The notes under the pieces are model-generated. The model made no database searches, was not told where the DNA came from, and saw only the letters and a list, made by a program, of their open reading frames with translations. The position numbers and the translations under genes are program-made. A DNA stretch of 9,220 bases from Pseudomonadota bacterium (lineage in GTDB: Bacteria; Pseudomonadota; Alphaproteobacteria; Acetobacterales; Acetobacteraceae), in assembly GCA_021805485.1 (NCBI GenBank), contig JAJZFF010000052.1:1-9220 (forward strand), read 5' to 3'. This document shows positions 1-6,453 of the stretch, one piece after another (the first letter of the stretch is position 1; every line of letters starts with the position of its first letter).

Positions 1-1
1 C

Positions 2-1252
2 GACATCGCCGCCGTCGATGCCGCGATGCGGCTCGGCTACACGTGGAAATACGGCCCGTTCGAACTGATCGACCGGCTCGGGGCCGACTGGGTTTCGTCG
101 CATCTCGTGGAACTGGACGAGCCGATCCCGCCGCTGCTCGCCAAACTCGGCAAGGGCGCGTTCTACCGCGAGGACGGCGCCACGCTGCTCCGCTTCATGC
201 CCGATGGCGGCTACCGGGCCGTCGAACGTGCGCCCGGCGTGCTGCTGCTTGAGGATGCGAAGCGCGGTCGCAAGCCGGTGCTCTCGAACAAGTCCGCCTC
301 GGTCTGGGACATCGGCGACGGCGTGCTCTGCGTCGAGTTCCATTCGATCATGAACTCGATCGATGGCGACATTCTCGCTCTTCTCGGCAAGGCCATCGCG
401 CTCGTGCAGAAATCCTACAAGGCGATGGTGATCTACAGCGAGAACCTGCGCGCCGGGCCGGGCAAGGAGAATTTCTCGGTCGGCGCCAATCTCGGCCTCG
501 CCATGTTCGCCGCTAATCTGCGCATGTGGGGCAAGATCGAGGGCACGGTGAAGGAGGGGCAGAAGGCGTTGCAGGCGCTACGCGAGGCGCCGTTCCCGGT
601 GGTGGGCGCTCCGGCCGGCCGGGCGCTGGGCGGCGGCTGCGAGATCCTGCTGCATTGCGACGCCGTTCAGGCCCATGCCGAGACCTATATGGGGCTTGTC
701 GAGGTCGGCGTTGGCCTTGTGCCGGGCTGGGGTGGCTGTGCCACGATGCTGGCGCGCTGGCAGGGCGCGAAGGATGCGCCACGCGGCCCGATGCCCGCCG
801 TCTCGAAGGTCTTCGAGATGATTTCCACGGCAAAGGTCGCGACCTCGGCCGCCGAGGCGAAGGAGCTGAAATTCCTCCGCCCCGGCGATGGCATCACCAT
901 GAACCGCGAGCGCGTGCTGGCCGACGCCAAGGCCCGGGCGCTCGCCATGGTGGCGGGATATGCGCCCGCCGAGCCGGAAACGCTTCAACTGCCGGGCGCT
1001 TCCGGCCGCGTCGCCCTCGGCATGGCGGTGGACGAATTCCGCAAGAAGGGAGTCGCCACCCCGCATGACGTGACGGTATCGTCCCACCTTGCCCGCGTGC
1101 TCACCGGCGGCGATACCGACATGACCGATCCGGTGCCGGTCGCCGCGGTGAAGGACCTCGAACGCGAGGCCTTCATGGCCCTGTTCCGTACCAAGGAAAG
1201 CCAGGCGCGGATCAAGCATATCCTGGATACCGGCAAACCCCTGCGCAACTGA
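2..1252 (+). CDS. 3-hydroxyacyl-CoA dehydrogenase/enoyl-CoA hydratase (FadN-type), C-terminal part
   Basis: This is the C-terminal part of a bifunctional beta-oxidation enzyme, about 416 residues of a family that is usually near 780. The frame is open to the window edge, so the ATG at 26 is internal. The first residues (AAMRLGYTWKYGPFELIDRLG) look like the end of a 3-hydroxyacyl-CoA dehydrogenase C-terminal domain. From about base 310 an enoyl-CoA hydratase (crotonase) fold follows. It has the oxyanion-hole region NFSVGANLG, the GGGCE motif with Glu at 641-643, and a second Glu at 701-703 in LVEVGVGLVPGWGG. The two Glu are 20 residues apart, as are the catalytic pair of classical enoyl-CoA hydratase. 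The order dehydrogenase then hydratase is that of Bacillus FadN, the reverse of E. coli FadB. It hydrates enoyl-CoA and oxidises 3-hydroxyacyl-CoA in the cytoplasm. The acyl-CoA dehydrogenase gene follows after 22 bases, so the two are probably co-transcribed. Confidence 0.9.
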   Translation, partial: DIAAVDAAMRLGYTWKYGPFELIDRLGADWVSSHLVELDEPIPPLLAKLGKGAFYREDGATLLRFMPDGGYRAVERAPGVLLLEDAKRGRKPVLSNKSASVWDIGDGVLCVEFHSIMNSIDGDILALLGKAIALVQKSYKAMVIYSENLRAGPGKENFSVGANLGLAMFAANLRMWGKIEGTVKEGQKALQALREAPFPVVGAPAGRALGGGCEILLHCDAVQAHAETYMGLVEVGVGLVPGWGGCATMLARWQGAKDAPRGPMPAVSKVFEMISTAKVATSAAEAKELKFLRPGDGITMNRERVLADAKARALAMVAGYAPAEPETLQLPGASGRVALGMAVDEFRKKGVATPHDVTVSSHLARVLTGGDTDMTDPVPVAAVKDLEREAFMALFRTKESQARIKHILDTGKPLRN

Positions 1253-1274
1253 ACCGAGACAAGGGAGATACGAC

Positions 1275-3065
1275 ATGCCCGTCTACAAGGCGCCGCTCAA
1301 GGACATGCGCTTCGTCCTGCACGAGCTCTATGACAGCACCGCCATCGCCGAGCTTCCCGGCAATGCCGACTTCACCCCCGAACTGATCGACAGCGTGCTG
1401 GAGGAAGCCGCGAAGATCAGCGAGGAGGTGCTGTTCCCGCTCAATCAGGTGGGCGACCGCGAGGGCTGCACCTATGAAAACGGCGTCGTCCGCACGCCGA
1501 CCGGCTATCGCGAGGCCTACCGCACTTTCTGCGAGGGCGGCTGGACCTCGATTTCCGCTGACCCGGATTATGGCGGGCAGGGCATGCCGCTGACCGCGGC
1601 GATGATGGTCGAGGAGATGTTCTGCTCCGCCAATGTCGCGTTCGGCCTCTACCCCGGGCTGAGCCACGGCGCCTATGTCGCGCTGAAGCACTCGGGGTCG
1701 GAAGAGCAGAAGAAGGCCTGGCTTCCCAACATCGTCTCCGGCAAGTGGACCGGCACGATGTGCCTGACCGAGCCGCATTGCGGCACCGATCTCGGCATGC
1801 TCCGCACCAAGGCGGTGCCGAACGATGACGGCACCTACAGCATCACCGGCAACAAGATCTTCATCAGTGCCGGCGAGCACGATCTTGCGGAAAACATCGT
1901 CCATCTCGTCCTCGCCCGCCTGCCGGACGCGCCGGCCGGAGTGAAGGGCATCTCGATGTTCCTGGTGCCCAAGTTCCTGCCGCGCGAGGATGGCACGCTG
2001 GGCCCGCGCAACGGCATGCAGTGCACCGCGATCGAGCACAAGATGGGGCTGAACGGCTCCGCCACCTGTGCGATGAGCTTCGACGGCGCGACCGGCTGGC
2101 TCGTCGGCGAGCCGAACAAGGGCCTCGCCGCGATGTTCAAGATGATGAACACCGAGCGTCTCTCCGTCGGCATCCAGGGGCTCGGCATCGCCGAGGTCGC
2201 TTATCAGAACGCCGTGGCCTATGCGCGCGAGCGCATCCAGGGCCGCTCGCTCACCGGCACCAAGGCGCCGGAGAAGCAGGCGGACCCGATCCTCGTCCAC
2301 CCCGATGTGCGGCGGATGCTGCTGACCAGCCGCGCCTATATCGAGGGCTGCCGGGCGCTGGCCGGCTGGGTCGCGCGCGAGCTGGAAATCCTCGAGAAGT
2401 CTGATGACGGTGATGCGAAGCAGGCGGCCGACGATTTCGCCTCGCTGATGACGCCGGTGGTCAAGGCGATGTTCACCGATCTCGGTTTCGAGATCGCCTC
2501 GCTCGCGGTGCAGACCTATGGCGGCCATGGCTATATCCGCGATCACGGCATCGAGCAGTATGTGCGCGATGCGCGGATCGCGATGCTCTACGAGGGGACC
2601 AACGGCATCCAGGCGCTCGACCTCGTCGGCCGCAAGCTGCCGCAGGATGGCGGGAGACTGCTGACCCGCTTCCTCGATCCGGTCCTCGAATTCATCGACG
2701 CGCATCAGGATAACGACGCCCTCGCCGAGTTCCTGCCCGCGCTGTCGCAGGCGCTGGAGCATGTGCAGGAAGCGACTGGCCTCATCATGGAAGGTGCGAT
2801 GACCAATCGCGACGAGGTGGGGGCGGCGTCGGTCGACTATCTCCGCCTGTTCGGCCTCGCGTCACTCGCCTTCGTCTGGGCCCGCATGGTCGCGGTGGCT
2901 GCCCCCAAGGCCGGGGAGGACGGCGAGGCCGCGCAGTTCTACCGCGCCAAGGTGCAGACCGCGAAATTCTTCATGGAACGCCTCCTGCCGCAGACCGGCG
3001 CGCTGCTCGCCGCGATCCGGTCGGGCGCTGCGACCATGATGGAATTCGAGGACGCCGCGTTCTGA
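1275..3065 (+). CDS. acyl-CoA dehydrogenase (about 600-aa class with extra C-terminal domain)
   Basis: A 596-residue flavoprotein that should introduce the first double bond into acyl-CoA, passing electrons to ETF. The start MPVYKAPLKDMRFVLHEL is typical of the long acyl-CoA dehydrogenase class, which has a short N-terminal extension and an added C-terminal helical domain. The FAD/substrate motif CLTEPHCGTDLG begins at Cys163. TGNKIFISAGEHDLAENIVH follows in the beta domain. The catalytic base is expected to be Glu440 in LYEGTNGIQALDL, preceded by QTYGGHGYIRDHGIEQYVRD. After about residue 470 the sequence continues into the extra C-terminal domain (ALSQALEHVQEATGLI...). The start has a good ribosome binding site (AAGGGAGA, 6 bases upstream). 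It lies directly behind the FadN-type gene, consistent with one fatty-acid degradation operon. Chain-length preference cannot be read from the sequence. The gene is intact and convergent with the gene at 3085. Confidence 0.95.
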   Translation: MPVYKAPLKDMRFVLHELYDSTAIAELPGNADFTPELIDSVLEEAAKISEEVLFPLNQVGDREGCTYENGVVRTPTGYREAYRTFCEGGWTSISADPDYGGQGMPLTAAMMVEEMFCSANVAFGLYPGLSHGAYVALKHSGSEEQKKAWLPNIVSGKWTGTMCLTEPHCGTDLGMLRTKAVPNDDGTYSITGNKIFISAGEHDLAENIVHLVLARLPDAPAGVKGISMFLVPKFLPREDGTLGPRNGMQCTAIEHKMGLNGSATCAMSFDGATGWLVGEPNKGLAAMFKMMNTERLSVGIQGLGIAEVAYQNAVAYARERIQGRSLTGTKAPEKQADPILVHPDVRRMLLTSRAYIEGCRALAGWVARELEILEKSDDGDAKQAADDFASLMTPVVKAMFTDLGFEIASLAVQTYGGHGYIRDHGIEQYVRDARIAMLYEGTNGIQALDLVGRKLPQDGGRLLTRFLDPVLEFIDAHQDNDALAEFLPALSQALEHVQEATGLIMEGAMTNRDEVGAASVDYLRLFGLASLAFVWARMVAVAAPKAGEDGEAAQFYRAKVQTAKFFMERLLPQTGALLAAIRSGAATMMEFEDAAF

Positions 3066-3075
3066 TCGGCTCGCT

Positions 3076-3101
3076 GCCGCCCGGTCACCTGGCCGGGCGG
3101 C
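3076..3101. terminator. GC hairpin between convergent genes
   Basis: A perfect 9-bp inverted repeat, GCCGCCCGG (3076-3084) with CCGGGCGGC (3093-3101), and an 8-base loop. It lies 10 bases after the acyl-CoA dehydrogenase stop and overlaps the last codons of the minus-strand PEBP gene. The position suggests a bidirectional terminator. Neither side has a T tract, so intrinsic termination is uncertain and Rho assistance may be needed. Confidence 0.4.
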
Positions 3102-3642
3102 CATAAAGCCCCGTTATCGTGGCGCTGGCCAGCGCGTCCCGCGCCAGCGCCCGGCGGAGCGCGCCATACGACGCCAGGGCCGCCGCCGGCAGCCGGTTAA
3201 CCCGCAGCGCGTAGACTGTCAGATGATAGTGATGCGGCGGATCGCCGACCGGCGGGCAGGGCCCCTGGTAGCCATGAATGTTGCCGCTGCCGATGCCCTG
3301 AACCGTGCCGCGCGGCAGCGCGCCGCCCCGGCTCCCGGAACCCGCCGGCAATGAAGTGACGCGCGCCGGAATATCCGCCACGATCCAGTGCCAGTAGCCT
3401 TTGCCCTGCCGGGCATCGGAATCGAACAGCGTGACGGCGTAGCTCCGCGTGCCCGCTGGCGCGCCGCTCCAGGCGAGGGCGGGGCTGACATCGTCGCCAG
3501 TGCAGCCGAAGCGGTTGAAGACCTGGGCGGCCGCGATGGTTCCGCCATCGCGAAACGCGCCCGATCGCAGGGAAAATCCGCTGGCGCGCGCCGTTCCGGC
3601 CAGGGCCATCAGCGCCAGTGCGAAAGAAACCGGCCGTTTCAT
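3085..3642 (-). CDS. secreted YbhB/YbcL-family (PEBP, Raf kinase inhibitor-like) protein
   Basis: About 185 residues of the phosphatidylethanolamine-binding protein family. A cleavable signal peptide is clear: MKRP, a hydrophobic stretch FALALMALAGTARA, then the mature start around SGFSL. Family features in order are NRFGCTGDDVSPALAWSGAPAGTRSY (usual F..G.NVSP.L.W..P), the ligand-pocket stretch LFDSDARQGKGYWHWIVADIP, and GPCPPVGDPPHHYHLTVYAL near the end. I prefer the ATG at 3642. A GAGG at 3652-3655 is 9 bases upstream of it, but directly abuts the other ATG at 3651, which would add MMP. The permease stop at 3654-3656 sits only 11 bases upstream, so translation is likely coupled. The role of bacterial PEBPs is poorly known, and its place in an oxyanion-uptake operon is noteworthy. 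Family assignment is confident; function is not. Confidence 0.88.
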   Translation of the reverse strand: MKRPVSFALALMALAGTARASGFSLRSGAFRDGGTIAAAQVFNRFGCTGDDVSPALAWSGAPAGTRSYAVTLFDSDARQGKGYWHWIVADIPARVTSLPAGSGSRGGALPRGTVQGIGSGNIHGYQGPCPPVGDPPHHYHLTVYALRVNRLPAAALASYGALRRALARDALASATITGLYGRPAR

Positions 3643-3653
3643 CGGCATCATCC

Positions 3654-4367
3654 TCAGCGTTTCGAGCCCCGCCGCAGTAGCCAGAGCGGGAACGGCAGGG
3701 CGGCGAGCAGGAACAGCCAGAGCAACGGGAATGTGGCCGAAAGCCCGCCGTCTTCAAGATCCACCCACAGGCGCACCGGCATGCCCTGCGGGAAGTAGGC
3801 GAAGATCAGCACGATGCCGAGTTCGCCCACCCCGCGCACCCAGGCCAGCGCGAGGGCGGCGCCGAGCCCGTCGCGCGCCATCGGCAGGGTGATGTGGCGG
3901 AAGATCTGCCGGCGGGAGACGCCGAGGGTCAGCGCAGATTCGGCCAGTTCGGCGGGTATCTCGGCGAACGCGCCGCGTGCCGCGACCACATAGGTCGGCA
4001 GGCCGGCATAGATCCCCGCGATCAGCAGCGCCGGCGGATTGTTGGTGATGATCCCGCCGAACCGTTCGAGTAGGATGCCGACCGGGCCGATCGGGCCGTA
4101 GAATGCGGCGAGCAGGATGCCGAGCGCGAGCGGCGGGGTAAGCAGCGGCAGCAGCAGGAAGACTTGCGCCCCGTCGCGCATCCGTCCCTTGCCGGTTGCC
4201 AGCCAGTAGGCGAGTGGCGTTCCCAGCACCGCAATCACGGCCAGGGCCGCCAGCCCGTAGGCCAGCGAAATCGCCACCGATCTGCCATCCGCGCTGGACA
4301 GGGCGAATTTGCGCCAGTCGGTCATGATGAACAGACCAGCGAAGGGGCAAGCGAGCAGCAGCAGCAC
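3654..4367 (-). CDS. ABC transporter permease, ModB/WtpB-like (molybdate/tungstate or related oxyanion)
   Basis: An inner-membrane permease subunit of about 237 residues from the GTG at 4367, close to usual ModB length. It has about six hydrophobic helices, for example SVAISLAYGLAALAVIAVLG, FLLLPLLTPPLALGILLAA and PLLWLFLLAALPFPLWLL. The ABC-permease EAA loop is readable as AESALTLGVSRRQIFRHITLP, the site that docks on the ATPase. The start is uncertain. The frame is open up to a GTG at 4529, which would overlap the binding-protein gene by 127 bases. No ATG or GTG in this frame lies between that and the TTG/GTG pair at 4370/4367; the first ATG is at 4325. The true start may be 4370, 4367 or further upstream, because a first helix (LLRGLVLLLLACPFAGLFI) straddles this point. 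No clear ribosome binding site helps. The binding-protein gene precedes it and the PEBP gene follows with coupled translation. No ATPase gene is in the window. Confidence 0.85.
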   Translation of the reverse strand: MLLLLACPFAGLFIMTDWRKFALSSADGRSVAISLAYGLAALAVIAVLGTPLAYWLATGKGRMRDGAQVFLLLPLLTPPLALGILLAAFYGPIGPVGILLERFGGIITNNPPALLIAGIYAGLPTYVVAARGAFAEIPAELAESALTLGVSRRQIFRHITLPMARDGLGAALALAWVRGVGELGIVLIFAYFPQGMPVRLWVDLEDGGLSATFPLLWLFLLAALPFPLWLLRRGSKR

Positions 4368-4402
4368 CAAGCCGCGCAGCAGGGCCCCGAGGCGTGCTCC
4401 GG

Positions 4403-5317
4403 TCAGACCGGCCCGCCCAGCGGCGGGTTGTAGCCGTATCGTGCGAACAGTTCCTGTCCCTTGCGGCTTTGCAGCAGTGAAACGAAGGCCCGTCCCGCCT
4501 CCGGGTTCCGGGCGTTGCGCGGCACGCACGCATAGAAGACGAGTGGCTGCGTGTGCAAGGTCTGCCTGCGGCCCTTTACCGTCAGCGAGATCGCGGCGCG
4601 GGAATACCAGTCCGCCACCATCGCCGGATCGCTGAGGTTGATCTGCCGGGGCAGTGCGAGGAACGGCAGCTTGAGCGACTTCACGCCGCTTTCGTAGCCG
4701 ATCGTGGCATCCACCGCGCCGCTGTCGATTCGCGAGAGAAGCGATGGTTCGGGGAAGATCTGCGCGGGGTTCACCGGCCTGCCGAGCACGCGCCGGATCA
4801 GGTCCGGCTTGTGATAGTAGCGCTGGGCGAGATCGAAGGTGAACAGCACGTTGCGGCCCTGCGGGTCGGTGCGCGGGTCGGTGCGGCCGAAGCGCAGGCC
4901 GGGCTTTTCGAGGATGTCGAACCAGTGCGCTCCGGCATCGGCCGCCTCGAAATCCTTGCGGAAGCGCGAGTGGGGCGACCAGGCCAGCACCATCGCCGTG
5001 CTCGCCACCGGCACCGCATGCCCGACCAGCCCGGCCTTTTGCAGCACCTCGATCGGCCCGCTCGTGATCGAAATGAAGGCGTCAGCCTGCAGCGTCTTCG
5101 CGGCGATGAGGTGGGCGAGGCCGAACGCGCCCCGCCCGATGCCGTGAAACCGCTCGCTGGTCTCAGCCGTGAAGGCGGGCCCGAGCGCCCGGTCCATCAG
5201 CAGCCCCATCGAACCCGCATAGGCGATGGTTGCCGCGCGCCCCGCGGCGCGGCCGGTGACCGGCGCCAGCGCGGCCGCGCCCGCGAGCCGGGTGAATGCG
5301 CGTCGGGAAATCGCCAT
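4403..5317 (-). CDS. substrate-binding protein of an oxyanion ABC transporter (ModA/WtpA-like), Tat signal
   Basis: About 304 residues. The N-terminus MAISRRAFTRLAGAAAL is a twin-arginine signal (S-R-R-x-F at residues 4-8), followed by an Ala/Gly-rich hydrophobic stretch and probable cleavage near residues 20-27. The mature part begins TIAYAGSMGLLMDRALGPAF, the binding-protein fold opening seen in WtpA/ModA. FGRTDPRTDPQGRN (from Phe143) parallels the WtpA 'FG.SDP..DP.G' segment. DATIGYESGVKSLKLPFLALP parallels the hinge region. The likely ligand is molybdate or tungstate; sulfate or another anion is not excluded. The ATG at 5317 is chosen because AAGGAAG lies 6 bases upstream and the Tat motif directly follows it. 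A longer reading from 5371 would add 18 residues before the signal and start inside the operator. It heads the minus-strand operon, with its promoter under the ModE-box-like dyads. Confidence 0.88.
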   Translation of the reverse strand: MAISRRAFTRLAGAAALAPVTGRAAGRAATIAYAGSMGLLMDRALGPAFTAETSERFHGIGRGAFGLAHLIAAKTLQADAFISITSGPIEVLQKAGLVGHAVPVASTAMVLAWSPHSRFRKDFEAADAGAHWFDILEKPGLRFGRTDPRTDPQGRNVLFTFDLAQRYYHKPDLIRRVLGRPVNPAQIFPEPSLLSRIDSGAVDATIGYESGVKSLKLPFLALPRQINLSDPAMVADWYSRAAISLTVKGRRQTLHTQPLVFYACVPRNARNPEAGRAFVSLLQSRKGQELFARYGYNPPLGGPV

Positions 5318-5358
5318 GTGCTGCTTCCTTCGGGGACGTAATTCCAGAATTCGGACTA

Positions 5359-5387
5359 TCGATATGTTCATTAAGCGATATCGTCAA
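5359..5387 (-). promoter_or_regulatory. candidate promoter of the binding-protein operon
   Basis: Read on the minus strand, TTGACG (5387-5382) is followed after exactly 17 bases by TATCGA (5364-5359). The -35 element matches five of six consensus bases; the -10 element is weak (TAT only). The predicted start of transcription would be near 5352, about 35 bases before the ATG at 5317. Both hexamers fall inside the paired dyads, a layout expected for repression. Inferred from sequence only. Confidence 0.45.
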
Positions 5388-5399
5388 TCCGCCATATCG
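5360..5399. promoter_or_regulatory. two overlapping ModE-box-like operators
   Basis: The motif CGATAT-N12-ATATCG occurs twice: arms at 5360-5365 and 5378-5383, and arms at 5376-5381 and 5394-5399. The dyads are offset by 16 bases, so the inner arms overlap in CGATATCG (5376-5383). As I recall it, the E. coli-type ModE consensus (CGNTATATA-N6-TATATANCG) also gives 6-bp arms beginning CG-x-TAT with a 12-base spacer, so the 24-bp geometry fits. Only the outer arm sequences match; the inner ATA/TAT is not conserved here. The sites lie between a ModE-like gene and a ModA-like gene. Confidence 0.6.
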
Positions 5400-5431
5400 G
5401 CACGCGGCAGTTTTCGTGGTGAAGTCGGGCG

Positions 5432-5809
5432 ATGCAGACGCACGGAAAGACCGAACCGCTCACACTCCGCATCCGGGTGGTGCAGGGTGAGGATCTTCTC
5501 CTCGGCCCCGGTAGGGCGGACCTTCTCGCCTTCATCCGGGAAACCGGGTCGATCGCCGCCGCCGGACGGCGCATGGGGATGAGCTACAAGCGTGCCTGGC
5601 AACTGGCCGAGTCGATGAACTCCACCTTCCATGCCCCGTTGATCCTCGCAGCAAAGGGGGGGGTGGCGGGCGGCGGAGCCCAGCTCACGGAGCTTGGTGA
5701 CGCCGTTCTGGCGGCCTATCGCGCGCTTGAGGCCGCGTCGCGCGCCGGTGGCGCCGCAGCATTGGCCATCCTTGCCGAGGCTCGGGCGCCGCTCTCGCAA
5801 GACCGTTAA
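5432..5809 (+). CDS. ModE-type winged-helix transcriptional regulator, DNA-binding domain only
   Basis: A 125-residue protein that matches the N-terminal domain of ModE (LysR-like winged helix). LGPGRADLLAFIRETGSIAAAG (from residue 24) leads into the helix-turn-helix at about residues 39-63, with recognition-helix stretch MSYKRAWQLAESMN. The wing is glycine-rich (LAAKGGVAGGGAQLTELG, residues 72-89), as in the family, and a short helical tail follows. Full-length ModE carries two C-terminal Mop-type molybdate-binding domains; here the protein ends without them. It is divergent from the ModA-like operon, and the dyads between them suggest it controls that operon and perhaps itself. The ATG at 5432 has only a weak upstream GAAG/GGG. 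The wing codons contain a run of eight G (5656-5663), which keeps frame in this copy. How the protein senses metal, if it does, is not evident. Confidence 0.85.
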   Translation: MQTHGKTEPLTLRIRVVQGEDLLLGPGRADLLAFIRETGSIAAAGRRMGMSYKRAWQLAESMNSTFHAPLILAAKGGVAGGGAQLTELGDAVLAAYRALEAASRAGGAAALAILAEARAPLSQDR

Positions 5810-5819
5810 GCATACGTAG

Positions 5820-5861
5820 CCGGCCGGAAATCTCGATCGGGTCCCTTTTCACCCGGCCGGG
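5820..5861. repeat. paired CCGGCCGG elements in the modE-tspO gap
   Basis: CCGGCCGG occurs at 5820-5827 and again at 5853-5860, the second within the 10-bp palindrome CCCGGCCGGG (5852-5861). They could pair as an 8-bp stem with a 25-base loop and act as a weak terminator after the regulator gene. The self-complementary sequence and long loop make this uncertain. Confidence 0.25.
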
Positions 5862-5888
5862 ATTTACCTAAACTTTCATCGGAAAGGA

Positions 5889-6410
5889 GTGCGTGTCTTC
5901 CGCCTGCCCGAACGCCCCGAACAGCACCGTACCTCCGGCGCCCAGATCCTGGCGCTGCTGGGGTTTCTCGCGCTGGCGCTTCTGGTTGGTGCGGTCGGCG
6001 GCACGGCCACAGTGCCCAATGTGCACAGCTGGTACGATGTCCTGCCGCATCCCCCGGGCACGCCACCCGATTGGGTGTTCGGCCCGGTATGGACGCTGCT
6101 CTACATCGCCATGGCGGTCGCCGCCTGGCTGATCTGGCGTGGCCCGGACATCCTGACCCGCCAGCGTCGCGCACTACGTCTCTGGGGCTGGCAGCTTGCC
6201 GCCAACGCGCTCTGGTCGCCCGTCTTTTTCGCCCTTCATCGGCCGGATATCTCGTTTTTCGTAATACTCGTGCTCGACGGCCTGATCGTCATGACCATTG
6301 CCGTCTTTCGTCCGGTCAGCCGAATTGCCGCCGCATTGATGGTGCCCTATCTCGCCTGGTGTCTGTATGCGACCTATCTGAACGCCGGCTTCTGGTTTCT
6401 CAACCGATGA
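5889..6410 (+). CDS. tspO: TspO/MBR family membrane protein (tryptophan-rich sensory protein)
   Basis: A 173-residue protein with five hydrophobic helices, the size and topology of TspO/CrtK/peripheral benzodiazepine receptor homologues. Visible family signatures are the opening helix ALLGFLALALLVGAVGG, WYDVLPHPPGTPPDWVFGPVWTLLYIAMAVAAWLIW (the usual W...L..P...PP.W.FGPVWT.LY), LWGWQLAANALWSPVFF and the ending YLAWCLYATYLNAGFWFLNR. Family members bind porphyrins or sterols and act in tetrapyrrole or stress responses; the ligand here is unknown. The start is uncertain. The GTG at 5889 is the only usual start near the right place, but the purine-rich GGAAAGGA (5881-5888) abuts it, closer than normal. 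A CTG slightly downstream is possible. No in-frame ATG exists before the first helix. It is followed after 43 bases by the ankyrin-like gene, probably co-transcribed. Confidence 0.9.
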   Translation: MRVFRLPERPEQHRTSGAQILALLGFLALALLVGAVGGTATVPNVHSWYDVLPHPPGTPPDWVFGPVWTLLYIAMAVAAWLIWRGPDILTRQRRALRLWGWQLAANALWSPVFFALHRPDISFFVILVLDGLIVMTIAVFRPVSRIAAALMVPYLAWCLYATYLNAGFWFLNR

Positions 6411-6453
6411 TCGGCTAGACCGTCGGCCTGACCGCGAGGGAACCACGCCCGCC

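Noticed and set aside
578..2762. Long open frames on the minus strand opposite the beta-oxidation genes (including one of 516 codons)
   Set aside because: They lie antisense to two clearly conserved enzymes, are rich in Arg/His/Gly/Ala as expected from shadow frames in GC-rich DNA, and show no recognisable domains or ribosome binding sites.
4553..5341. 262-codon plus-strand frame opposite the binding-protein gene
   Set aside because: Its composition is that of a shadow frame, and the minus strand encodes a protein with family motifs and a signal peptide.
5317..5371. Upstream ATG at 5371 as the start of the binding protein
   Set aside because: It lies inside the operator and near the predicted -10 element, has no ribosome binding site, and would put 18 residues before the twin-arginine signal.
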